In this document: positions 44,533 to 54,044 of the stretch, in pieces | How positions within the stretch are numbered: the stretch's first letter is position 1 | Layout: every line of letters starts with the position of its first letter | Source: Kangiella taiwanensis | GTDB taxonomy: Bacteria > Pseudomonadota > Gammaproteobacteria > Enterobacterales > Kangiellaceae | Assembly: GCF_020005165.1 (NCBI RefSeq) | Contig: NZ_JAHCLT010000003.1 | Coordinates: 310,001 to 374,000 of the forward strand | Direction of reading: 5' to 3' | DNA length: 64,000 nt | The notes under the pieces: generated by a model | The model's database searches: none | The model's input: the letters and a program-made list of their open reading frames with translations, nothing else | Told to the model about the DNA's origin: nothing | Program-made: the position numbers and the translations under genes

Positions 44533-45336
44533 TTAACTTGCTTTCTGTTCTTCCTTTGGTGGATATAACGGTTCACGTAAACCAAGGCGCTTCGCCTCTT
44601 TTACCATTCCCATCACGTCACCGTTCGCTAAGTCAAACAATTGCTTAAAGTCGTCAATCACGAAGTATTTCGGTTGCATGATATCAATGCGGTACGGCGT
44701 ACGTAACATCTCAATCGGATCAAATGGCGCACGAACGACTTCAGGATCTTCCAAGCTATGCGGTGTTTCACCAATAGATGACAAAATCCCACCACCATAA
44801 ATTCGTTGACCTTCCGCAGTATTGATTAAGCCAAATTCAACGGTGAACCAATATAAGCGTGCTAAGTAGACGCGATCTTCTTTGCTCGCTTCGTAGCCTA
44901 GTTTACCGTAAGCCGCTGTAAACTCAGCAAAATACGGATTGGTGAGCATCGCCGTGTGACCGTAGATTTCATGGAATACATCCGGCTCTTGCAAATAGTC
45001 CATCTCTTCACGAGTACGGATAAAAGTCGCACATGGAAATTTCTTATCCGCAAGCAAGGCAAAGAACTTGTCGAAGTTAATCAGCGCAGGAACCCACGCC
45101 ACTTCCCAGCCTGTTTCTTTAAGCAAAACACTAGAAACTTCTTCAAGCTGTGGAATACGATCGTGAGGAAGATTGATTTTCTCAAGACCTTCGAAATACT
45201 CAGGGCAGGCACGACCTTCGATAAGCTTCTCTTGACGAGCCATTAACTCGCTCCAAATCTGATGCTCTTCGTCGGTGTAGTGAATAAAACCATCTTCGTC
45301 CATCGGACGTGCTTTATATTTTGTACCTTTAGCCAT
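44533..45336 (-). CDS. phhA: Phenylalanine 4-monooxygenase
   Basis: Non-haem iron, pterin-dependent hydroxylase turning phenylalanine into tyrosine. It has 267 residues, the bacterial single-domain form without a regulatory domain. The 2-His-1-Glu site is visible: the two His in PDVFHEIYGHTAMLTNP and the Glu in YWFTVEFGLI. SSIGETPHSL is typical of the family. The start follows AGGTAGGTAT. No phhB (pterin carbinolamine dehydratase) gene is adjacent. It feeds the downstream hpd-hmgA-fahA-maiA genes. Confidence 0.96.
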   Translation of the reverse strand: MAKGTKYKARPMDEDGFIHYTDEEHQIWSELMARQEKLIEGRACPEYFEGLEKINLPHDRIPQLEEVSSVLLKETGWEVAWVPALINFDKFFALLADKKFPCATFIRTREEMDYLQEPDVFHEIYGHTAMLTNPYFAEFTAAYGKLGYEASKEDRVYLARLYWFTVEFGLINTAEGQRIYGGGILSSIGETPHSLEDPEVVRAPFDPIEMLRTPYRIDIMQPKYFVIDDFKQLFDLANGDVMGMVKEAKRLGLREPLYPPKEEQKAS

Positions 45337-45699
45337 ATACCTACCTAAATCTGTTGTAACTAATCTATTGAGATTAATAAATGTCTATGTTCTGTCTATA
45401 ACACTCTATTATAACGCAACAAAACATATTATCAGGTCTGATCCCTTAGGTTGACCTGACAGGCGCACACATTATTACAGTTCACATCACAAAAACAAGT
45501 GCATTTAACTGAAAGTTGCAGCATCGATGACCGATGAAAGCAAAAATTCTTGAACTCTTTAACCTTTGGATATCTAATTAGTAGAATGTTTCGAAGCTGG
45601 CGTGATTTCTTCTAGATATCTTACACTTCTTTACCCAAAGCTTTGAGCATTTACGACATAATAGCTTTCAAGATTCACTTTTAAGGACAAAAATCAAAC
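45337..45699. promoter_or_regulatory. Divergent phhA/slt promoter region
   Basis: 363 bases without a gene. It contains a perfect inverted repeat CAGGTC/GACCTG (45433-45438 and 45453-45458, 14-base spacer) about 100 bases before phhA, a possible operator, and A/T-rich stretches suitable for promoters. Nothing else is recognised. Confidence 0.4.
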
Positions 45700-47655
45700 A
45701 TGCGGGCCACAGCTGATTTCTTCATAGCGTCCATTATCTCTTTAATTTTATTGGCACTTTCTCAACAATCATCCGCTATTAATAGCAGTGAACAATTGGC
45801 TTTCCTAGCGGCAGAAAAAGCTTTCGCTAGTGGCGACTTAGGCACTTATAACAGGCTTAAACAATCGCTGAAAAGCTACCCTCTCTATCCTTACTTGGAG
45901 TATAAAGAATTACTCAAAAAATTAGATGCCAAAAATAAGGCTGAGATTGATCAATTTATCAGCCAATACAGCGACTCTCCCTTAGCTGATCGCTTAAAGT
46001 ACATGTTTATTAAACAACTGGCGGTGGATAAACGCTACGATCTTCTTCAACAGTATTATTCTTATGGTGATGACGCTAGTCTTGACTGCCAAATACTGGC
46101 TTACAAGCTTAAGAATGGCCATTCAATCAAGGACTTAGCTAGTGACATAGAAGACTTGTGGAGCGTACCTAAGTCTCAACCCAAAGACTGTGACCTAATT
46201 TTCAAAAAGTGGATTGATGAAGTGGGCGTAGATCACAACATTGCCTACCATCGCTTTTACCGAACGGCTCACGAAGGATCAATCGGGCTTTTGAAGTATC
46301 TAGAGCGGTTTCTTGATCGCGATAAACGCTACATCACTGATCTCTGGGTTAAAGCAAAAAAAGATCCCGGAGTTGTTAATCGACGCAGCTTTTTCCCAAG
46401 TAAAGATCACAACCTTGAAGCACCGATACTCGTCTTTGCCTTAAAACGCCTCGCGTGGGGAGACAGAGATAAAGCTTACAAAGTCTGGCTACATACAAAA
46501 AACCAAATCCCCTTGTCTCAGTCGCATACTGACGACATCGAGCGAACGCTATTTTTAGCGCTAGCGACTGAGAACAACTCGAAAGCTTTGAAGTGGCTTG
46601 ATTCTGACAACCTCAACAAATTCATCACCGATGACTTGGTCAATCATTGGAAGTTAGCCGTCTTACTCAGAAATGAACGCTGGGAGACGATTAAAGAGCT
46701 ATATTCACTTTTGCCACTTAACCAGCAACAAAGTAATCAATGGCAGTACTGGAACGCCATTGCTCAACAGCAAACAGGCCAAAAGAAAGAAGCAGCCCTA
46801 ACTCTGAAGCTACTCGCAGATAAGCGCGATTACTATGGCTACTTGGCCGCAACTCGCCTTAAACAACCACTGAAATTGAATCATGTAGCCGCTCCTGTTT
46901 CATCGGACACGTTAAAGCGCGTCGAAAATAGTGATAACGTCAAGCGTGCCAAAGAGTTATTTGAGCTAGAACGTTACATCAATGCCAGTAGTGAGTGGCG
47001 TAAACATTTACAGTCACTTAACTCTGATGAAGAAATTCAAGCAGCTTCTAAAATAGCTCACAGCTGGGGCTGGTATAACCAAGGTATTTTAACCATCGCG
47101 AAATCTGGCTACTGGGATGATACCGAAATTCGCTTCCCGACTGCGTTTAAAGAGAGCTACATCGAGATGGCTAAAAAGGTAAACTTACCGCCACAATGGC
47201 TAATGGGAGTTTCACGTCAAGAAAGTGCTTACGGTCCGTTAGCTGTGTCACCGGCTGGGGCCTACGGCTTAATGCAGGTAATGCCATCGACAGCCAAGGT
47301 ATACTCACGCAAGTTTGATATTCCCTACAGCAATAGGCGCGATCTACTTAAACCACACATTAACATTGAGATGGGTAGCCGATACCTAGAACTCAGATAT
47401 CATCAAATGGATAAGAATCCAATTTACGCTTCTGCGGCTTACAACGCTGGCAAACACCGTATTGATCAGTGGAAGCCATTCGGGCGCCATCCGACAGAGA
47501 TTTGGATAGAAAGTATTCCATACACGGAAACCCGTGATTACATCAAAAAGGTAATGACCTATCGAGCTATCTACGCTTTGAAACTTGGCGTTGACGACGA
47601 CGTATTTGAGTATATTCTCACTACTGAAACAGGCGGAGAAACAATACCTGAATAA
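45700..47655 (+). CDS. slt: Soluble lytic murein transglycosylase
   Basis: Periplasmic enzyme that cleaves peptidoglycan glycan strands with formation of anhydro-muramic acid. It has 651 residues: a signal peptide (MRATADFFIASIISLILLALSQQSSA), a large helical superhelix domain, then the SLT catalytic domain from about 500. The catalytic Glu is in GVSRQESAYGPLAVSPAGAY, followed by GLMQVMPSTAK and ASAAYNAGKHR. The length and order match E. coli Slt70. It is followed by a terminator. Confidence 0.94.
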   Translation: MRATADFFIASIISLILLALSQQSSAINSSEQLAFLAAEKAFASGDLGTYNRLKQSLKSYPLYPYLEYKELLKKLDAKNKAEIDQFISQYSDSPLADRLKYMFIKQLAVDKRYDLLQQYYSYGDDASLDCQILAYKLKNGHSIKDLASDIEDLWSVPKSQPKDCDLIFKKWIDEVGVDHNIAYHRFYRTAHEGSIGLLKYLERFLDRDKRYITDLWVKAKKDPGVVNRRSFFPSKDHNLEAPILVFALKRLAWGDRDKAYKVWLHTKNQIPLSQSHTDDIERTLFLALATENNSKALKWLDSDNLNKFITDDLVNHWKLAVLLRNERWETIKELYSLLPLNQQQSNQWQYWNAIAQQQTGQKKEAALTLKLLADKRDYYGYLAATRLKQPLKLNHVAAPVSSDTLKRVENSDNVKRAKELFELERYINASSEWRKHLQSLNSDEEIQAASKIAHSWGWYNQGILTIAKSGYWDDTEIRFPTAFKESYIEMAKKVNLPPQWLMGVSRQESAYGPLAVSPAGAYGLMQVMPSTAKVYSRKFDIPYSNRRDLLKPHINIEMGSRYLELRYHQMDKNPIYASAAYNAGKHRIDQWKPFGRHPTEIWIESIPYTETRDYIKKVMTYRAIYALKLGVDDDVFEYILTTETGGETIPE

Positions 47656-47656
47656 C

Positions 47657-47685
47657 AAAAAGCCCAGCATTTGCTGGGCTTTTTT
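47657..47685. terminator. Bidirectional terminator
   Basis: AAAAAGCCCAGCA and TGCTGGGCTTTTT between slt and the convergent outer-membrane protein gene. Confidence 0.88.
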
Positions 47686-47704
47686 GAAGAACTAAAACTG
47701 GTTA

Positions 47705-48931
47705 TTAGAAATATCGTTCCAGTGTTATCGAAACATAGTCATCATTCCTGAACGGATACAGCAAACTACCAAATGGTCCCTTGTCCTCATCAACCGTAAA
47801 TAGTCGACCTTCTACAACCATTTTCCAGTCATCACCTAGTCGGCGGCTTGCTTCTAGGTTTACAAAACTTTGTCCATCAGCATACGAAAATGCCAATAAC
47901 GCTTCAGTTGATGGAATATCATTCATCGCTAAACGGAAACCTAAAACTCCAACATCCTGCTGTTGATAACCACCAGGCAACGTCTCTCTGGAATCATGTT
48001 GATACTCCATAATCATGCCCAAGTCAGCACCACTTTGGGTAACACCGAAGAAGGTATACTCAAAACCACCCACAGCAGCCCAGTAGCGGTCTTCATTAAA
48101 GCCTGAACGTGACATCGCCTCTAATTTCCATAGCCATGCACCTTTGGTCGCTTGTACATCAAGACTGGTCTGATCGATAGTAACGTACAGAGGCCTCAAT
48201 TGAGGTTGAAGCGGGTTTACTTGATCAACCACAAACAAAGGTTCACGGCTGGTGCCAGAAAAGTGCGACAGACCAATATCCCAGTCTCCAATCCATTTTG
48301 ACCAACGAATGGCACCATCAATTCTTTGCTTACCGTCTTCATCGGCGTATATCGGATTATCTTGGTCTACCGGCAAAGGAAAACGAAAACGTCCATCTTC
48401 ACCAGCGAAGGTTCTCTCGCGTGACCCAGGAAGCACAAAAAGCTCAAGCAAGCCAAAGTCTTGTTCCGTCGACAGCACGACCATCTGCTGGCCTAACTTG
48501 TCTTCACCATCGATGTTTTCAACAAAATCAGTTTGGTTAATCACATCAACTAAATGTTGGGATTCGGCTACGCCCCAGAAGACTTTGCTCATGCCCGCTT
48601 TAAGCTCCCACTCATCACCAACATAACGCACCATCAATTCGCGTATATCAGCATGTGAACGCTCGTCATCAAGGCTATCCCATCGAACAAACGGCTTAAA
48701 TACGATGCTCCAATCTGAGTCTTCCCATCGATGATAAAACTCAGGCTCTATGGCCAGCGAAAACTCTGACTGTTCCTGACCAAAGTCACCTTCTTTAAAA
48801 AAGTATCGTCCTTCTGCTGATGCGACACCACTCCATTCTGCAGCAGTCAGCACATTACTCATAGAAAATGTTGTTACAAATAAAGCAGTTAAGATTAAAT
48901 CCTTCATCTTGATGGTCATTGTTATGCACAT
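47705..48931 (-). CDS. Outer-membrane beta-barrel protein of unknown function
   Basis: About 400 residues. There is a signal peptide (MKDLILTALFVTTFSMSNVLTAAEW) preceded by a short lead with several in-frame Met codons; none has a strong ribosome site, so the exact start is uncertain. The mature protein shows alternating hydrophobic/polar strands with many Trp and Tyr (SVVFKPFVRWDSL-type strands, WKLEAMSRSGFNEDRYWAAVGGFEYTFFG) and ends in Phe (VSITLERYF), the classic barrel end signal. It looks like a porin or alginate-export-like barrel, but the substrate is unknown. It is monocistronic. Confidence 0.78.
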   Translation of the reverse strand: MCITMTIKMKDLILTALFVTTFSMSNVLTAAEWSGVASAEGRYFFKEGDFGQEQSEFSLAIEPEFYHRWEDSDWSIVFKPFVRWDSLDDERSHADIRELMVRYVGDEWELKAGMSKVFWGVAESQHLVDVINQTDFVENIDGEDKLGQQMVVLSTEQDFGLLELFVLPGSRERTFAGEDGRFRFPLPVDQDNPIYADEDGKQRIDGAIRWSKWIGDWDIGLSHFSGTSREPLFVVDQVNPLQPQLRPLYVTIDQTSLDVQATKGAWLWKLEAMSRSGFNEDRYWAAVGGFEYTFFGVTQSGADLGMIMEYQHDSRETLPGGYQQQDVGVLGFRLAMNDIPSTEALLAFSYADGQSFVNLEASRRLGDDWKMVVEGRLFTVDEDKGPFGSLLYPFRNDDYVSITLERYF

Positions 48932-49123
48932 ACCAGTTGGTCTGTTAGGTGCCGCTATTGTAAAAAATAACCATCGTAATTACTACAGACGATAAAACAT
49001 TTGTCCTCAAAAAATCTGAACTGATAGACAAATCACCGCCATCCAATCGTGCATTTTTTAACCAATATGATAATCTGTAATGTATAAAACGTAGTAAGAA
49101 TAAGCTTACTACTAGGAGGAACT

Positions 49124-49414
49124 GTGGCTCAGGCCATTCAAGCAGAAAGAGGTCAATGGTATAAACGACTGGATTTAGACGAAAGTTTTGAAGTCGTTGC
49201 AATCGATCGCGATGAAGAATGCATTGAAATTCAATATTATAACGGCGAAATAGAAGAAATAGATGAAGCCAGCTGGTTACTTTTAGAAATAGCTCCTATC
49301 GCCCCACCCGATAACTGGTCAGGAGCCTTTGGTACAGATAACCGTGTTGAGTTTGAACCAGAAGCTGACTCCCTAGAGGCTGCACTGAATATAATGGATG
49401 CAAATAGTTATTAG
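49124..49414 (+). CDS. Small conserved acidic protein (DUF6763-like)
   Basis: A 96-residue soluble acidic protein starting with GTG at 49124 after a strong AGGAGGAACT ribosome site. The sequence GQWYKRLDLDESFEVVAID, then IEIQYYNGEIEEID and PPDNWSGAFG, resembles a small conserved gammaproteobacterial family that I believe is DUF6763. No function is known. It ends 155 bases before the sensor-like gene; that gap contains two direct copies of ATTACTTTTATACATTA-like sequence (49436-49470). Confidence 0.75.
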   Translation: MAQAIQAERGQWYKRLDLDESFEVVAIDRDEECIEIQYYNGEIEEIDEASWLLLEIAPIAPPDNWSGAFGTDNRVEFEPEADSLEAALNIMDANSY

Positions 49415-49569
49415 TCTTTCAGTTGTTGCACTATATTACTTTTATACATTACTTTTACTTTTATACATTAAATCATATACTTAATCCCAGTAGCGTTGGG
49501 TAACCCAGTTGGTTGCACGCAACCCAAATAAACCCATAGTAATAATAAAACCTACTCAGGGATTCCATC

Positions 49570-51315
49570 TTGAAAAAAATAAAGCTCAGTCATCAATACA
49601 GCATTGCTTACGCGCTAGCGTTTGTTGGAGTATTGATTGTCGTGAACTTTATGTTTTATCGCTCGATGGAGCAAACACATCTAGCTCAACAGCGAAAGTT
49701 GTGCGATTTAATTATATCCAGCTATACGCCAGGACTTGAGTACGGACTCAGCTTTGGTAATACCACAGACCTTGAACAAACGCTTTTTCCTTTACGCAAC
49801 AACCCTGATATCGCCTTCGTCAGAATTATTGATAATCAAGGCACCATCGTTTCACAGGTGGATAATAGAGGGCTTATTGGCATTTCCCAAAATGTTGCGC
49901 TAAACACGATAGATCAAGATATTGTGCAAAACCTAGGCTCTAGTTTTCAAAGTAACTTCCCTAGCCAGCTCATTGAAAACTCCGAAAGTGAGAGTCGTCG
50001 CCTAGGCCAGCTACAAATAGCCGCCACACCTTACCGCTATAGCAGAGCTTATGACGGGTTAAGCCATTTGTTGCTCAACCTAGGCATTATTATTCCGCTG
50101 TCACTATTCTGGCTCTATCTTAGAGTTCGCCAAAACCACCAAGCAAAAGTGGTGAAAAAGCTGATTGATCAATTAAACAACTCGGAAAGTTACAAAGAGT
50201 TCAAAGAAAGCCTGAGAACGACAGAAGGTTCTGAGCTATTAAATGCTGTTGAGCAACAGGTGATCAAGACGCAAAATTTGCGACACAAACTCAACATGCT
50301 TAAAACTGAAGTACAAAAAGCTCGCTTAGACGCTAACACTGAGTTGCACGAGTTTATCGGCTTCATGACCCAGCAAGACTTTAATAGCTCTATAAACAAT
50401 TTAATGATGTTTTATGAAGTCATTAAGCAGCCGGTCGACCAAACCCGAAAAGCCGTTTGGTGTCGCGATTTGCTCGCACAAACAGTTGTTGAGCTGTCTA
50501 ATTTAGCCAAAGAGAAATCAACATTAATTCAAGAATCCTTCAGCGGCAACCGTATGAGTTATCAGGTTCATGTTGATGAAAAAGCGTTCAAGCAAATGCT
50601 TCGCTTGCTGCTACAGCAGCTGATTAATATCTGCGAAGGTGAAACACTTAATATTCATTTTGATTTAAGACAGGATTATCAGGATACCGCGAATTTACGC
50701 ATTTCCTTTTCATCAGACTCGAAAATGTTTTTAACCGCACTGGAGCAACAGAGCCTGTTTCAGTTTAAAGAGGAACTGCCTGTCACACCTCATAGCAACA
50801 ATATCCAACTTATTTCCGCCAAGCATATCCTTAAAAAATTTGGTGGGGAATATTTATACTTTAGCGATGAAGTACGGCTTGAAATGCCCTTAAACACACT
50901 CAGCCAATCGGACAAAAAATCTCAGCCTGAACCTATCACACCATTGGGTATAAACCTTAATGTTCTCGTTTATGATTCCGATCCCATCGATAAGATGGTG
51001 CTGATTGGCTACTTAAATAAGCTGGGGATTGATGTTGACAAAGCCACAACCAAACAAGTCGTTTTGCAGAAGTTACGCCACGATGCCTTCGATGCCATTT
51101 TGGTCAACTCCGACTTCATTGAGGATGACCCGTCGTTTTCATTCAACAATTTTCTTGAAGAAATTCAGCACCTAGATAACCAACCACACATTATCATCGT
51201 CAGTCATAACAAGCACATCACTGAGGCCGAAGTCTTCAATAATATTGAAACTGCGGAATTTGTATCAAAACCGGTTGATCCAAAAAAGCTCGGTGACGTC
51301 CTAGCCAGCCTTTAA
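49570..51315 (+). CDS. Degenerate GacS/BarA-like hybrid sensor (pseudo-histidine kinase)
   Basis: A 581-residue membrane protein laid out like the BarA/GacS sensor. Membrane segment 1 spans 10-30. The periplasmic domain (31-165) includes SYTPGLEYGLSFGN and PDIAFVRIIDNQG, which match GacS. Membrane segment 2 spans 166-186, then a linker, a dimerisation-like helix pair, an ATPase-like domain (about 335-440) and a receiver-like domain (464-581). The key residues are gone: the H-box reads FMTQQDF, Gln268 replacing His; the ATPase N-box reads LLLQQLINICEG without Asn; and the receiver acceptor Asp is Asn513, although Asp469, Asp471 and Lys567 remain. It probably acts by binding rather than by phosphotransfer. 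Its 3' end overlaps hutF by 15 bases, tail to tail. Confidence 0.8.
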   Translation: MKKIKLSHQYSIAYALAFVGVLIVVNFMFYRSMEQTHLAQQRKLCDLIISSYTPGLEYGLSFGNTTDLEQTLFPLRNNPDIAFVRIIDNQGTIVSQVDNRGLIGISQNVALNTIDQDIVQNLGSSFQSNFPSQLIENSESESRRLGQLQIAATPYRYSRAYDGLSHLLLNLGIIIPLSLFWLYLRVRQNHQAKVVKKLIDQLNNSESYKEFKESLRTTEGSELLNAVEQQVIKTQNLRHKLNMLKTEVQKARLDANTELHEFIGFMTQQDFNSSINNLMMFYEVIKQPVDQTRKAVWCRDLLAQTVVELSNLAKEKSTLIQESFSGNRMSYQVHVDEKAFKQMLRLLLQQLINICEGETLNIHFDLRQDYQDTANLRISFSSDSKMFLTALEQQSLFQFKEELPVTPHSNNIQLISAKHILKKFGGEYLYFSDEVRLEMPLNTLSQSDKKSQPEPITPLGINLNVLVYDSDPIDKMVLIGYLNKLGIDVDKATTKQVVLQKLRHDAFDAILVNSDFIEDDPSFSFNNFLEEIQHLDNQPHIIIVSHNKHITEAEVFNNIETAEFVSKPVDPKKLGDVLASL

Positions 51316-52704
51316 TCGTCCCAAGCTCGCTTTAAAGTTATCTTCGATAACCTCTTGCGATACATGCTGACCATGCTCGATCACTTTCTGCCCTCTGACC
51401 CAAACGGAGGCGATAGCATCGTTTGCAAACTGATGGTTGAAGATAAAGGCATCCAACAACTGCTGCTGACTTTTCCCAACAAACGTCATTGAGTCTAAAT
51501 TCAATTCCACAAAGTTAGCTTTATAACCAATACCAATCTGCCCTACTGGCTGCTGTAAACTTTGTGCACCACCTTGCGCGGCTTGCGTCCAAAGCCAGTG
51601 GCCCGTAGAACTATTGGCTCCATCAACCAATACCGTTCTTGAATGCTCACGCAAACGTTGCTGATACTCCAGCCAGCGTAACTCCTCAATCGCGTTCACA
51701 GAAATGTGGCTATCACTACCCACCGACCAACGTCCACCTTGTGCTTTGTAATCCAACATCGGGAAAAAACCATCGCCAAGATTCGCTTCTGTGGTCGTAC
51801 AGATAGAAACCACCGCTTTTGATTCGGCAATCGATCTTACCTCGCCATCGGTTAAGTGGGTTGCATGAACTAAACACCACTTGTCATCAGGGCTTAAATT
51901 ATCGTAAAGCCATTCAACAGGACGCTGACCATAATGGCTGACACAATCATCGACTTCTTTCGTTTGTTCAGCGATATGAATATGAATGGGTGCGTCTTCT
52001 GACTGTGAGCGTAATGTTTTCACTGCAAATTCAAGGTCGCTTTTGTCCACGGCGCGCAATGAGTGCGGCGCGATACCGTAACTTTGATTGTACTCAGACG
52101 ATAACAAATGGACCTGCTCTAGCAAGCGTCCGTAATCATCCTGCGAATGAATAAAACGCTTCTGCCCATCGCTAGGAGCTTGTGGCCCAAAGCCACTGTA
52201 GCGATAGAATACCGGCAATAAAGTGACATCAATACCGCTGTTCTTGCCTGCTTCAAAAATCTGCATCGACATTTCCGCCGGATTCTCGTAAAAGTCACCG
52301 CTTTTATCATGATGCAAATAATGAAACTCACCGACCGAGGTGTAACCCGCTTTTAACATCTGCATATAAAGCGCGCTGGCGATATGGTTCAAGTCCTCCG
52401 GTTCAATATTTTCGACAAATCCGTACATCGCTTTGCGCCATGTCCAGAAGCTATCTTTAGAGCTACCACTCGCTTCACCTAGGCCAGCCATCGCCCACTG
52501 GAACGCATGGGAGTGGTTATTGACCATGCCTGGGATCACCGCACCTTCAATCACTTTTCCACTAAAGTTTGCGGGTTTCTCGGTTTGTGGTTTAATTTTA
52601 GTGATAACCCCATTAGAATCGTGCTCCAACAACACGTTCTCCTGCCAGCCGTCGGCCAACAGTATAGATTTAGCGAAAATCTGTTGCGGGTGAATACTTG
52701 TCAT
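51301..52704 (-). CDS. hutF: Formimidoylglutamate deiminase
   Basis: Amidohydrolase-superfamily zinc enzyme that deiminates N-formimidoyl-glutamate to N-formylglutamate plus ammonia in histidine breakdown. It has 467 residues. Metal-site motifs are PGMVNNHSHAFQWAMAG, HIHIAEQTKEVDDC, LVHATHLTDGE and VGSDSHISVN. It is divergent from hutI with only 41 bases between starts. Its presence with a hutG-like gene indicates the two-step deiminase/deformylase branch of the hut pathway. Confidence 0.93.
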   Translation of the reverse strand: MTSIHPQQIFAKSILLADGWQENVLLEHDSNGVITKIKPQTEKPANFSGKVIEGAVIPGMVNNHSHAFQWAMAGLGEASGSSKDSFWTWRKAMYGFVENIEPEDLNHIASALYMQMLKAGYTSVGEFHYLHHDKSGDFYENPAEMSMQIFEAGKNSGIDVTLLPVFYRYSGFGPQAPSDGQKRFIHSQDDYGRLLEQVHLLSSEYNQSYGIAPHSLRAVDKSDLEFAVKTLRSQSEDAPIHIHIAEQTKEVDDCVSHYGQRPVEWLYDNLSPDDKWCLVHATHLTDGEVRSIAESKAVVSICTTTEANLGDGFFPMLDYKAQGGRWSVGSDSHISVNAIEELRWLEYQQRLREHSRTVLVDGANSSTGHWLWTQAAQGGAQSLQQPVGQIGIGYKANFVELNLDSMTFVGKSQQQLLDAFIFNHQFANDAIASVWVRGQKVIEHGQHVSQEVIEDNFKASLGRLKAG

Positions 52705-52745
52705 AGTGTCGAGTAAAATAGTTAAAACAATATCAGGATCATAAT

Positions 52746-53999
52746 ATGAGCCAGAGTGAAACGAAACCTTTTGATTACATTATTCACAACGTCAATATCG
52801 CGACTTTATCAGACCAGTACGCCAGCGAAGACAATCCCTATGGTGTCATCGAAAACGGTGCGGTTGGCGTTAATGATGGTCTGATTTCGTATATTGGCAC
52901 TTCTAACCCTGAGCTTGATGCAAAAGAAGCCATTGATGCCCAAGGACAATGGCTCACGCCCGGCCTCATCGACTGCCACACGCACCTCGTTTACGGCGGC
53001 AATCGCGCCAACGAATTTGAAATGCGCCTCAATGGCGTAGCCTACGAAGAGATCGCCAAAGCGGGTGGCGGTATTATTTCTAGCGTTAAAGCCACGCGCG
53101 AAGCCACCGAAGAAGAGCTGTTCCAAAGCGCCGCTAAACGTTTACAAAGCTTTATCGACGAAGGCGTCACCACAATTGAAATTAAATCTGGCTATGGTTT
53201 AGACACCGAGAACGAAATTAAAATGCTCAAAGTCGCGAAACGACTGGAGCAAGAATTCCCTATTCGCGTCAGCACCACCTTCCTTGGCGCACATGCGTTG
53301 CCGCCTGAATTCAAAGACAACTCAGACGGTTATATCGACTTAGTGTGCAATGACATGATCCCTAAAATCGCTGAACTGGGTTTAGCAGATTGCGTCGATG
53401 CTTTTTGCGAAAACATTGGCTTCAGCTACGAACAAACCGAACGCGTATTTAAAGCCGCACAAAAACATGGACTCAAAGTCAAACTGCACGCCGAACAACT
53501 ATCCGATCAGTCTGGTGCAGGCTTAGCCGCTGACTACAAAGCCCTTTCCGCCGATCATTTAGAATACTTATCACAAGACTCTATCGACAAAATGGCTAAG
53601 AGCGGAACAGTTGCGGTGCTACTACCCGGTGCTTTCTACTTCCTACGTGAAACAAAACTACCGCCAATGGACGAACTGCGCCAAGCAGGCGTACCAATCG
53701 CCGTCGCCTCCGACAGCAACCCCGGTACCTCACCAGCGCAATCACTATTGCTCATGCTCAACATGGCCTGCACCCTCTTCCGCATGACACCTCTTGAAGC
53801 CTTACAAGGCGTCACCATCAACGCAGCCAAAGCTCTAGGCTTAGAAGATAAAATTGGGAGTATAGAAACAGGCAAAAAAGCTGAGTTAGCACTGTGGGAT
53901 ATTGACCACCCAAATCAGCTGAGTTACCAACTGGGGGGGAATAATTTAATACGTGCATTCTTTCCTGTAAATATAATTGACAAGCAAGACTATTCATAA
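52746..53999 (+). CDS. hutI: Imidazolonepropionase
   Basis: Opens the imidazolone ring to give N-formimidoyl-glutamate, the third step of histidine breakdown. It has 417 residues. The amidohydrolase metal motifs are [36 protein letters not shown] and [13 protein letters not shown]. The start follows TCAGGATC. It is divergent from hutF. It would normally sit beside other hut genes; here the AT-rich endonuclease gene follows it. Confidence 0.95.
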   Translation: MSQSETKPFDYIIHNVNIATLSDQYASEDNPYGVIENGAVGVNDGLISYIGTSNPELDAKEAIDAQGQWLTPGLIDCHTHLVYGGNRANEFEMRLNGVAYEEIAKAGGGIISSVKATREATEEELFQSAAKRLQSFIDEGVTTIEIKSGYGLDTENEIKMLKVAKRLEQEFPIRVSTTFLGAHALPPEFKDNSDGYIDLVCNDMIPKIAELGLADCVDAFCENIGFSYEQTERVFKAAQKHGLKVKLHAEQLSDQSGAGLAADYKALSADHLEYLSQDSIDKMAKSGTVAVLLPGAFYFLRETKLPPMDELRQAGVPIAVASDSNPGTSPAQSLLLMLNMACTLFRMTPLEALQGVTINAAKALGLEDKIGSIETGKKAELALWDIDHPNQLSYQLGGNNLIRAFFPVNIIDKQDYS

Positions 54000-54044
54000 C
54001 TCCTTGCATGAAATGCCCATAGCTAATAGAGTTTTATAAAAGGC

